Source: Rana temporaria (taxonomy: Eukaryota; Chordata; Amphibia; Anura; Ranidae). Taken from it: 64,000 nucleotides of DNA. The notes beneath the pieces were generated by a model. The model worked only from the letters and a program-made list of their open reading frames with translations, did no database searches and had not been told where the DNA came from. This document shows, in pieces, positions 46,876 to 57,600 of this stretch. The first letter of the stretch is position 1, and every line of letters starts with the position of its first letter. The DNA is taken from NCBI RefSeq assembly GCF_905171775.1, contig NC_053492.1:60452004-60516003 (forward strand). The letters run 5' to 3'. Both the position numbers and the translations under genes were made by a program.

Positions 46876-49430
46876 TCCTGTATATCCTTTTTCTGTGTGG
46901 TTTGACTAAGGCAAAGGATGCAGCCATTACTAAGAAAGATGGTGTAACAGTTAGGGGTTAACGCTGTTACAATATTCCATTCCACCAACCCACGACAGCT
47001 TCCGAGACTCCACAATCCAGCAGACAGGACCCATTGGATTTCCCCCATAAAACGAGACACACAGCTCTGTTCTCTGGTTCCAAACGAATAGCTTTAATGG
47101 TAAACTCAAGCTCTTCTTATACAGTTAGAAGCCCCAAGAAACAATGGCTTAACTCCACCCATAACATGACACTAGGAGCTCAATACACATTGTTTAGATA
47201 ATGACATTCAGATAATCTACATGAGCTAATTACTAATCATTTACCCAGACATTGTGACTCCGCGATAAGCTTTTCACACATTCTATACAATCCACAATCC
47301 TTTAGTAAACATAAGTCTGACATCTGACCTTTAGATTGTGCTAACTCACAACACCCATTATCATCAATAGAACTTTCACACAATATAGTGTTAATTAGCA
47401 TCACACAATGAACAGGTCTTTAGAAGCCAAACTAAGGTTAGTTTACATGACAGTAGCATACTTAATTACCTATGTTCCACATTGAATGAATCACTGTCCT
47501 ACTGACCTGTTAGGTTCAGAATTAACCACCTGTAATATTTCAAGATATCCTGCAATACATTGTGAATTATCATTACTGTCCCATCTCATGTAATTCAAGA
47601 TATCATTTCTCAGTTATCCTATGCCCCTAGTGGACATAGGATGACCCTAGACACAGGAGTCATTGGTAAAGCTGAAACAGGGGTACCCCACATCCTTCAA
47701 GAGCCTCTGGGTCCCACGGGCCATACCGTTACAGATGGGAAGGTCATTTTTTTGTATAATTCATCTGATACCCATGTAGCCACATTTGGCTTCCACCCGT
47801 GTAAGGTACTCCCATGTCCTGAGCATAACAGGTCAGAACGGTATGAAAAAGGTGATGGAGAGGGGTATATATGTGTCACCAAAGGGTCATGGGGAAAAAT
47901 TGTGACAGTTAGGGAGCAGCAGCTAAACCTCAACCGGCCTATGACAGTAAAGACAGCCAGGGGGAGCCCTTGCTAACCTCACCCTCACCAAGCCAGGACC
48001 TGGTATGACACTTGTCCTAAACATACGGAATCCGAGCCCATCCGATAAGGGAGTGTATGTGTTGTGATAGTGGTTTCGGAAGGGGGTCACTGGGGACATA
48101 GAGGGTCTTTCCATTTAGAGGATATGTACAATAATGAATGGCAGCCAGTTAAGAACTTACCCCCACCAAAACCCTTGAAGCCCCATGTACAGACCCTGGG
48201 GGACATGGTTGCAATAGCGGATCCTACCTTCAAAGACACAATGGAGGTTGAAACCGGCCTCTCGGAAGTCAATCTCGGGCTAGAATGGATGAGATATAGC
48301 GCTAGTAAACATAATAAGACCAACTGCTATGTCTGTAGTAGTGCCAGACCACATTTAGGCACAGTCCCGTTAGATATACCTAAAAAGGAGGAAGAGTGCT
48401 TCCTAAGACTCTACACTAACACTTCCACTAACCAGTCAACATGTGAGAATTGGAAAAAGTAATATCCCATAGACACTAGGGCCTCAAGACCCAAGGTAGC
48501 TATCACCATATACCCTGGAAATTACACTTGTTATGCTTGCTATGAAGGGAGGGGTCAGAATCTAGGCAACTTTTCCAAGGGTTACTGTGCTTCTTATAGT
48601 CATGTCCCGGCCGATCTAGTACAAAACCAAAGTCAATCCTTGGGGGATGTGTATTGGATATGTGGAGACATGTGGGTGAGGACCAGGTTGGAGGGGCAAT
48701 GGAAGGGAGAATGTGCCCTCGCAAAGGCCAACATGCCTCTGCACATCCTAACGGAAAATACTCACAACACACAGGGTAAGAGGACAAAAAGGGAAGCCCT
48801 TCCAGGAAGTTTTGACCCTCATGTGTACTTAGATGCCATCAGAGTCCCAAGGGGGGTCCCTGATGAATTCAAGGCCCGAGACCAGGTAAAGGCAGGTTTT
48901 GAAGCCCCATAATAACTGTCAGCAAAAATGTAGATTGGATAAACTACATATATTACAACCAGCAAAGGTTTGTCAACTACACAAGAGATGCATTCCAGGG
49001 AATAGCCGAGCAGTTGGAGGTCGACTCTCAAATGACTTTCCAGAACCGGATGGCTCTGGATATGATATTTGCAGAGAAAGGAGGGGTTTGTACTATGATA
49101 GACAAAATGACCAGCACCACTTGCTGTACCTATATTCTGGACAGCACAGGTCCAAATGGCCAGGTCACTGTAGCTCTTAAGAAGTTGAAGAATCTGTCAG
49201 TTGAACTAAAGAAAATTTCAGGCGTCACAGATCCATGGGACCAATACTTCGGTTGGATGAACGGGTGGCAGAGAATTTTAACCCAAATAGGAGTAAACTA
49301 TATTAATTGCCCTAATTCTCCTCGCTCTGGTAATTTGTTGCATACTCCATTGTCTGAGGAAATGTATAGAGAAAGCCGTAAAACTAAGAATCCCCACATT
49401 CGTGAGCCAAGATATGGGGCATGAGGAAGA
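46872..49430 (+). pseudogene. ERV env, broken
   Basis: Starts with a hydrophobic signal peptide (MILYILFLCGLTKA) overlapping the pol stop. Sequence at 46939-47636 appears inserted. Surface-subunit pieces follow (47641-47976, 48064-48462, 48470-48780) with stops between. A furin-type site RTKR lies near 48781-48792. The transmembrane subunit (48915-49424) keeps QNRMALDMIFAEKGG and a CC pair, but the Cys spacing differs from the common CX6CC. I see no hydrophobic anchor after it. Stops and shifts prevent a full protein. Confidence 0.8.
46939..47636. mobile_element. Possible solo LTR inside env
   Basis: The block begins tgtaacagttagggg and ends gtggaca. It splits the env signal peptide from the surface subunit, carries stops in all frames and has TG...CA ends. 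On the minus strand a cattaaa-type signal lies near 47095. No clear target duplication was found, so this is tentative. Confidence 0.35.
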
Positions 49431-49670
49431 TGAGTACCAAGAACCACACATTCCACTACAGACATTCCCAGTCTCACATCATGAATAGGCAGGACAACAG
49501 GGACAGATAGCGCCTGATTGCTTTTTCTCCAAAAGCTGTATTGAGGGGGTAGCAAACTAGTCACTACTCTTCTCTACGTGCAGCCCAAAAGAGTTGCTGA
49601 AGAGAATCGGCCAGGCGATATAGGACCCCAGATGAGGGACAGATTAAAATAGACATTTCAAGGGGGGATT

Positions 49671-50747
49671 TGTAGTAGATATGATAAAAATGGTTAAAGT
49701 AAGATGGTGAAATGCCTATTTCAATGCGCAAACACGTTCTCTATATCTTATATGCATATATTTTATTAATTGCCATAGGAATAATTATACATACACATAA
49801 TTATAATTATAATACATAAGCCTTTGCTATCAGATTTTTTTATCATGTCCTGCAAAAACAGGAAATCAGTCTGCAACCAAGCTGGAATTAAGTTGAAGGA
49901 AAAGTCCCTGCAACCGCAAGAAGCCAGACAGGGGCAAACACAGACACTGTGTCAGCATATTATCAACAACATCTGCCAATATATATAGATGTATAAATAG
50001 CTATTGTTGCCTCGCGCCATCCTGACATGAAATAGTTAAAAGCTTACGGATCGGAACGTCACAAGATTAATATTACATATTCATGATCATGTTCACATAT
50101 TCATATCACACACCCATATATAAATCAAGAAGCAGGAAATAAAAAGGAGAAGTAATTTCACATTGAACTGTGTAGTAGGCCTTGTACACACGATCGAACA
50201 TGTCTGCTGAAACTGGTCCGCGGACCAGTTTCAGCAGACATGTTCGGTCGTGTGTACGGCCGACCGGACAGGTTTCCAGCGGACATTTGTCCAGCCGACC
50301 GTTTTGCAGCGGACAAATGTTTCTTAGCATGCTAAGAAACATGTCCGCTGGAAGCCTGTCCGTCGGACATGTTCGGTCGTCTGTACAGACTCACCGGACA
50401 TGTCCGATCGACCGCCATCCCTCGCATGCGTCGAAGTGATTCGACGCATGCGTGGAAGCTTTGAACTTCCAGGGCCGCCCACGTCGCCGCATCATCGTCA
50501 CGGCGACGGCGCGGCCACGTCCCCGCGTATTGTTTACGCGCGGATTTCTGTCTGATGGTGTGTACAACCATCAGACAGAAATCTCCGGGCGTACATGTCC
50601 GCTGAAAACGGTCCGGCGGACCGTTTTCAGCGTACAGTCCGTCCGTCTGTACGAGGCCTTAGTGAATTTGCTTTCTGTGTGCACACATCATCTTATCAAT
50701 TTGGCCAGGACGCAGATACAGAAAGCCAGACGGTTCGGTTCAAAACA
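49671..50747 (+). repeat. Provirus 3' LTR with one MITE
   Basis: Starts tgtagtagatatgat directly after aaggggggatt and ends caaaaca, followed by aagc. It keeps the empty sites for both hAT MITE insertions, the TTAA MITE and the Tc1 seen in the other LTR copies. About 593 bp net of the MITE at 50178. Confidence 0.9.
50178..50658. mobile_element. tacacacgatcg-type MITE in the 3' LTR
   Basis: ggccttgtacacacgatcg at left and the inverse-like ctgtacgaggcc at right. The flanking triplets are gta and tta, where the other LTR reads gtgttagtg. Internal long palindromes occur (cggaccagtttcagcagaca). Probably PIF/Harbinger-like, 481 bp. The frames in it are shadows. Confidence 0.85.
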
Positions 50748-50751
50748 AAGC

Positions 50752-51085
50752 CACCCAGAGAAACAGTAGGATAAGTGTAGGGGAAATAGAAAGTCTATAT
50801 GACAGTCACTCAAAAGAACGTGGCAGCTCCCCTGAACAAGGTCCTGTGTCAACCTAGTAAAGATTTAAAAAGAGCAGAGGGCACCTCCATCTGAGTGTAA
50901 ACTATGCAAACCGAATTGTCAAAAGAACTGTAAACTTTGTGATGTGATACCTGAATAGTTATCTGAAATGGAAAGGTGGAGATCTAGTTGTTAGAGGAGG
51001 TGTTGTCATAAATGTATATTTATTCCAGTGGTTGTGCCTTCTAAAAGGCAGTCTTCATCAGCATGGCTGATTTTAGACACAGGTT
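50752..51085. other. Host intron beyond the ERV
   Basis: No exon or repeat recognised. This should be the original intron next to the sequence at 17911-18062. Confidence 0.5.
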
Positions 51086-51087
51086 GA

Positions 51088-51629
51088 GGGCCAGATTCTC
51101 GTACATCGGCGTATCTTTGCGCGGGCGTAACGTATCCGATTTACGTTGCGCCTCCGCAACTTATACGGGCAAGTGCTGTATTCTCAAAGCACTTGTTCCG
51201 TAAGTTGCGGCGGCGTAGCGTAAATAGGTCGGCGTAAGCCCGCCTAATTCAAATGTGGAACAGGGGGGTGTGTGTTATGTAAAATAACCATGATTCGACG
51301 TGATTGACGTTTTTCACGAACGGCGCATGCGCCGTCCGTGGATATATCCCAGTGTGCATTGCTCCAAATACGCCACAAGGACGTATTGGTTTTGACGTGT
51401 CTAGCTGATTTACATATTTCTAGGCGTAAATCTGCGTACACGCCCCTAGCGGCCAGCGTAAATATGCAGTTACGATTCGACGGCGTAAGAGACTTACGCC
51501 GGTCGGATCTCATAGAAATCTATGCGTAACTGATTCTATGAATCAGGCGCATAGATACGACGGCACAACTCAGAGATACGACGGCGTATCTGGAGATACG
51601 CTGTCGTATCTCCTTTGTGAATCTGGGCC
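51088..51629. mobile_element. ggccagattc-family MITE, copy 3
   Basis: gggccagattctcg at left and gaatctgggcc at right, inside the 3-bp duplication tga (51085-51087, 51630-51632). 542 bp with the usual tacgccg and cggcgta blocks. Confidence 0.9.
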
Positions 51630-51632
51630 TGA

Positions 51633-52690
51633 GACTTTACAGAGCCCTCAGATCTCCAGTGTAACTGAATTGAGCTTTGTAAATTATCGAACAACCCAAC
51701 CACATACGTATCTTCAGAAAGAGATATACTTATTGTTTTAAGTACAGTTAACTGAAATGTTACTTTATGTTAGCAGAAATGGGGGATCGAGGACTAGGGG
51801 TAGGGCTGCTGCTCCTCGCTCCAGCCAAGAGAAGAGCCAGGGCTTCTCCTCCCGGCCGAACAGATGTTACTTCTCCTCCTGGTCGAACAGGAAGTGGGTC
51901 CAGAGACCCATTGGCCGGGATTCCTAAGACTCCCTAGCGAATCGGGTCTCAGGACTTGTTTCCTGATTGGCCGGGAGGAGAATCACACAATTGGGTGGGC
52001 CTGGGCACACCCACCCTTTTTTAAAGCCAATTAGAGCCTCAGGCTCTAATCATGTGCTTAAAAAAACAAACATTGAAATCCATGCGTCCGGTGCACTGCA
52101 TGGAGATTAGGGGGACGGAGGCATGGATTAGGGGGTGGAGCCCCTGCATTACTTGCCGCCACTGGTTGTAATACATTCTCCCTGTCTGTCCACCTGCAAG
52201 GTGATTGATGTAGCCAGTCTTTGGGTGGAGACTAAACCTGATTTAAGCCAGCTAAGTTTGCAGTCTCATGCTTGTAATAGCTTGTGCAATATGTGCTCAA
52301 GCTCCCTGTCTGTCTTGCTCTGCAGTTTAAATTCCCCGTTTATAACCTTGGATCTAATATCTATTATACTCTGAACTCTGCCTATCTTTCCAATATGGAT
52401 TGGACCTTGACTACTCTGAACCTTGCCTGTTTGTACCTGGACTGTCATTGAACCACTCTGCCTCTCTGCCAACCCCAAGTACCCCTTTGCTTTGCTTAGT
52501 TTCACTCCTGCTCCGGCGTGGTAACAAGGCACTATAGTATTGTGCATAAGTCCTGGGGGCAACCGAGTACCAGTAGGCCTGCTTACCTTATGGGAAAGGG
52601 GGCTGCTATAGGTGCCTATATGTGAAGAACACAGAAGCTAGCTATAGTGCCTGACCATCTGTATTAGAGATAAGTGACAGGTATTCACAA
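51633..52690. other. Intron without recognised features
   Basis: Contains a short self-complementary region around cgggaggagaat (51850-51990) and otherwise ordinary sequence. No exon or element ends were identified. Confidence 0.4.
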
Positions 52691-52699
52691 GGGAAACAT

Positions 52700-53190
52700 T
52701 TATATCCACTTCCACTTAATGACCAGGCCATTTTTTGGCGATACCGCACTGCATTACTTTAACTGACATTTGCGTGGTCATGCGAGTTTGTACCCAAATA
52801 AAATTGATGTCCTTTTTTTCCCACAAATAGAGATTTATTTTGGTGGTATTGGATTATCTCTGCGTTTTTTATTTTTTGCGCTATAAACAAAAAAGAGCAT
52901 ACATTTTGAAGAAAAAAACAATATTTTTTACTTTCTGCTATAAAACATATCCAATAAAAATATGTAAAAAATAGAATTTCTTCATCAATTTAGGCCAATT
53001 TGTATACTGCTACATATTTTGGTAAAAAAAAATCCCAATTAGAGTATAGTGATTGGTCTGCGCAAAAGTTATTGCATCTACAAACTATGGGATAGATTTA
53101 GGGACTTTTATTTTTTTATTCTTTTACTAGTAATAGCGGCGATCAGTGATTTTTAGCGGGACTGCAACATTGCGATGGACAAATAGGACA
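52700..53190 (+). repeat. Dispersed cacttaaggacc-family repeat
   Basis: Starts tccacttaatgaccaggcc and carries ccgcactgcattactttaac, cccacaaatagag and ttttgcgctataaac. Its end (53080-53190) matches 12640-12740. Confidence 0.7.
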
Positions 53191-53194
53191 CTTA

Positions 53195-53595
53195 TGCCAC
53201 CTACATACGATCAGAAATTCAGACAAGAAAAGTTCGATGTGAGCTTTTGGTTGGAAATTGCGACCGTGTGTAGGCTTTTCTGTCGGAATTTTTGACAGCA
53301 AAAATTTGAGAGCTGGTTCTCAATTTTTCCAACAAGGAAATTCCGATCGTCTGTATGCAATTCCGACGCACAATAATCAACGCATGCTCGGAATCAAGCA
53401 GAAGAGCCGCACTGCCTATTGAACTTCATTTTTCTCGGCTCATCGTATGTGTTGTACGTCACCGTGTTCTTAACGTTCGGAATTTCAGACAACATGTGTG
53501 TGACCGTGTGTATGCAACACAAGTTTGAGCCAACATCTGTCAGGAAAAAAATCCACGGTTTTGTTGACGGAAGTTCTGATCACGTGTACGTGGCA
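53195..53595. mobile_element. tgccacctacatacgatc MITE
   Basis: Inverted ends tgccacctacatacg / cacgtgtacgtggca, bounded by tta and taa. The interior holds an aaaaattccgac/gtcggaattt hairpin. Same general type as 4079 and 59179. Confidence 0.8.
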
Positions 53596-53763
53596 TAAGT
53601 GACACTTTTTAGGGACCTGTGACACCAATACAGTGATCAGTGAAAAAAATTAACTGTCACTGTATAAATGACACTGGCTGGGAAGAGGGTTAACATTAAA
53701 AGGTTAAATGTGTTCCCTGGGAGTGTTTTCTAATGCCTCGTTTCCACGATGAAACAAATCCTT

Positions 53764-54355
53764 TGTGACAGGAAGTCAGTTAAATCTATGGGTGTTGTCA
53801 CTGCTGGGACATATGTTTCTGCCTGGTTAGACAATACACCAATCATTATTAGGCGTCGGCTGCCAGAAATAGCCAGACAAGGTCTAAAGGGAGTTGGAAG
53901 ACTCCAGCTGTTCAGAATGAGGCCATTAAGCCTCTATAAGAAGTCCAGAGGGTTACCACTTGTTGGCTGCATCACTCCTAAGGCTGTGTGAACAGGAGAA
54001 GTAGTGCCAGACAGTCTCCTGAGAGGTGAGGAGACCATTGACTTTTCTGTGTGATAAAAAGTCCAAAGACTATTGTTTGTGCTGTAGGAGCGGCACTGTC
54101 TATCCAGCGCTAGGCTGTGTTAGACTTCATAGATAGGTTCCTGTGTGGAAGGTAGACGCCCAGAGTGGCTAGAGTTTATTTTATGTTTTGATTTTGTTTA
54201 TGCTGTTTGGATACTTGCAATTGTTTTCCAGCAAGAAGGAAAATAAACCAGAAACTTTGTTTTCAACCGTTTTTGATTGCCAGTCTGTATAAGTTCAGTG
54301 TGTGGTGAACCCATCCAAGGGGTCACACACCCCGCTACCGAGCTAACCCCTCACA
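53764..54355 (+). repeat. 5' LTR of the chimeric element
   Basis: 592 bp, TG...CA. It contains an 80-codon open frame (53749-53991) that is identical to the 3' end of the long frame because that frame runs into the other LTR. An aataaa signal lies near 54242, so the LTR can end transcripts. Confidence 0.95.
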
Positions 54356-54357
54356 TA

Positions 54358-54375
54358 TGGTGGAGTGCCGCGGGC
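54358..54375 (+). promoter_or_regulatory. Putative primer-binding site
   Basis: TGGTGGAGTGCCGCGGGC begins with the TGG complementary to tRNA CCA and lies two bases after the LTR, the usual place. The tRNA was not identified. Vertebrate gypsy elements often have a similar tggtggag start here (from memory). Confidence 0.65.
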
Positions 54376-54393
54376 AACTAAAGTGAACCCAAA

Positions 54394-54600
54394 ATGGAGG
54401 AGATACTGAAACAGCTGGTTTTATCAAATGCAAATCAACAGCAGATGAATGCAGATTTAGAGCGGAGCCTTGCAGCTCAACAACAGGCACACCAAGAGAG
54501 CCTTGCAGCTCACCGAGAGAGCATGGCAGGCTGGGAACAGAGACACCAGCAGCAAATGGAGGCCATCATGACACAGCAACAAAGCCCAGCAGAGAATTGT
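54394..54600 (+). other. Gypsy Gag N-terminus
   Basis: Residues 1-69: a Gln/Ala-rich helical start (SLAAQQQAHQESLAAHRES) typical in my reading of vertebrate gypsy Gag. It supplies the start codon, 39 nt after the LTR. Confidence 0.7.
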
Positions 54601-57600
54601 CTGTTGTTGGAGGAGTGCAAAGACTTTGAAATATTTAATTTGTTTACTGGTATCCTTGGAAACAGTCCACCCTTAACATCTCACTCAGAGCGGTGGGATA
54701 CATATTGTGAGGATCTGACCAAGTACACAAAGCTAACTAGTTTGGAAACATGGGGAACAAAAGAGCTGGATTATCTTTGTCTTGATGACTTTTCAAGTCC
54801 CTATCCGGATGAAAAAGTTATCAGTAAAACCCCCACTCTTGCTCAGCTAAACAGTGAGGAGCTTTGTGAAGATCCATTTGAAAGAGTCCCCATACCTGTG
54901 CAAAAGGCTTTGAGTGGTGCTGAAATGAACATGGAGGAAATTGATCACGTGATCATAGTGGGTGGAGCCACTTGTGTACCTAAAGTTCGAGATGCAGCCA
55001 AGGAAAATACTTGTTTTTGTGGTGCTGAAGCCAAAAAGCAGGAAAAGACAAATGAAGATTTTTTTCAGTGTGAAAGTAGTACAAAATGTTTTGAGAAGAA
55101 ATACCGCTGTGATGGGGTGCCACAGTGTTCTGATGGATCTGATGGAAAAAACTGTTGGAGACCAACAGATCCTTTTGTTTGGTGTCTTTCAAAGACTTGC
55201 TGCGTGCCTCAGAATTGGATCTGTGATGGTAAATCAGACTGCATTGATGAGCCTGATGAACAAGGCTGTGAACGTAAGGAATGTGGCAGTAACAAGTTCC
55301 AGTGTAATAATGAACAGTGTATTCCCTATACTATGCACTGCGGTGGAGACCGTGATTGTGGTGACCATTCAGATGAACAAAACTGTACAGTCACTAAACA
55401 CGTCCGCTGTCAAAGTGGGGAATTTAAATGTCCATCTGGTGAATGCTTGCTAATGGAATGGAAATGTGATGGTGCAAAAGACTGTAAAGACGGAAGTAAT
55501 GAAAAGGACTGTAAATTGGAGAAGATCACTTGTGAAAATGAGCAGTGGGCTTGTGCTAGTGAAGATCAATGTATTCCGACCGTCTGGCGGTGTGATAGTC
55601 GCACGGACTGCCATGATGGCAGTGATGAAGTTCAATGCAAACTGCAGATGTACAAAAGTAACGAGTATCAGTGTAAAAATCTTAATTGTGTTCCAATCAG
55701 TGCTGTTTGCGGTGGACAATCTGACTGTCTGGATGACTCAGATGACGGTGGTGCAAACTCAGTTCAAGATGAGCGTGACTCTGATGATTCAGAAGATGAT
55801 GAACCTAGGGAGCAAACATCCAGCGATGTAGAAAATGGTAGCAATAGTCGTAATGCTAGTGACTCTGAAAATGAAGAGGCTCAAAATCACATTGCCAGTG
55901 ATTCGGATGATGAGCCAACCGGAAAAAGAGGCACGAATGAAATTGAGGTTGGGGTAGACGAGGAAGGATTTATTTACCTTTCATTTGAAAACCCGGAGCC
56001 AGTTGACAATCCACAGTTCCTCTGGTCCAAGGACTACAAGGGAGCTCCAGACTCAGAGAGAACAGATATTTCTACCAATGGAAATAAGTCTAAACTTATT
56101 CTAACAAACCCTTCTGAGGAAGATGAAGGCACCTATGCTGTTGAAGTGCCAAATACAGATGGAGTATCTGCTAGTCACATGCTAACAAAGGAAGAACTAG
56201 AGGAACTGATGCGCAAAAGCCAGGATGTACGACATCCACTGATACGGAAAATCTCAGGCTGGAGTGTGGATGTACTGGAGAATGGAGATGTGCGCCTCTG
56301 GTTACAAGTAGAAAAACTGTCCTCTGATGCAGTTTTGGAGATGATTCTTAATGACAAAGTCATCCAAAATACACCGAAACGAAAAATAACATTTGACAAG
56401 GAAAATGGACTTATTGAAATAATTAAGGAAGACTTTGGTGAAGAAGATAAAGGAATGTATACTGCAAAAGTAGTAGATGGAAAAGCATCAAACCAGCTCA
56501 TTGTTACCCTTACTGGGGAAGATTTTGATAAAGTTTATGATGAGTCCCAAAAGAAGGTCACAGAAGACTGCCACGTTATTATGATGTGCAAAGTTAAAAA
56601 TACCAAAACAGAGACCACGCTCAAGTGGTCTGTGGACAAGAAACCACTATCTAACGGTCAATTTGATAATCAAACTGGGTCAGGGACACTTGTAATGGAA
56701 AAGTTTACAAATGAAGATAAAGGACTTTACAAAGCTGTGGTAAAAGATAGCAGGGGAGACGACACGACTGAAATGGATCTTACCAAAGAAGGTATTGAAG
56801 ATCTAATGCAGGAAATTCGTAGAAAAAGTGCAATGTCTGCCTCCCCACTGAAAGGTAAAGGCACAGCTGACGGAATTAAGCTTTACAGCGATGTGAAATA
56901 TTTCATGGAGAGCATGAATCCTGTGTGGTACCACAAACATAAGAAGGTGGAGTTTACTAGAGAGGTGGAAGAAGACAATGAAGATGACAAACATGATATC
57001 AGTGATGCCTTTTCAGAGCCAGATTATGAAAATGATTCTGTTGAAGATTTGAAAGGAATAACTGCCGTGTCATCGAGGAAAAGAGGAAAGCGAAGGTATT
57101 TCTGGGAATATAGCGAGCAATTAATGCCTTCTCAACATAAAGGGATACTGAGACGGTCTGAATGGGACAGAGACACGCTTCCCAGAAATATGTACCAGAA
57201 GAATGGTCGGCATCACGGCAAGTACACTGTGAACAAATCTCGCAGGACAGGTGTGGAAGACCTGACTCCAAATCCAAGAAAACTTCTGCAGATTGGTGGT
57301 GAACTGCGTAAACTGAATAAAGTAATCAGTGACCTAACACCCGTTATGGAGCTTCCTGTCACTGCCAGGCCGCGATCTCGTAAGGAGAAAAACAAGCTGG
57401 CTTCCATAGCTGGCCGTCAAAAAAAGAAAGCCCAGTATGAAGCCAATAACGTGAAGCTGTGCGGCCTGAATACTGAATATGATAATTTGCTGTTGGTGAT
57501 CAATTCAATAAAACAAGAGATAATGACACAAATACAAATCCCCTGGGTGAAATGGGCTTTGGATTCTCTCCGGTACTACCTCGTGGGTAGACTGTTTGAA

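Larger units (their letters stand above)
31309..50747 (+). mobile_element. Class I endogenous retrovirus (gamma/epsilon-like provirus)
   Basis: LTRs at 31309-35569 and 49671-50747 start tgtag and end caaaaca. Host flanks carry the 4-bp duplication aagc (31305-31308, 50748-50751). A polypurine tract (aaggggggatt) adjoins the 3' LTR. Order is gag, pro, pol, env. One CX2CX4HX4C zinc knuckle, a DTGA protease, a YVDD polymerase box, and an Env with a furin-type site and CC-containing transmembrane subunit support class I affinity. All genes are broken and later insertions occupy about half the length. It is antisense to the receptor gene. Confidence 0.9.

Noticed and set aside
53749..53991. Stand-alone 80-codon gene
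   Set aside because: It is the LTR copy of the 3' end of the long chimeric frame; a repeat of LTR sequence, not a separate gene.
55466..55831. Second coding frame overlapping the chimeric ORF
   Set aside because: A +1 shadow of the Cys-rich LDLa region with no recognisable domain of its own.
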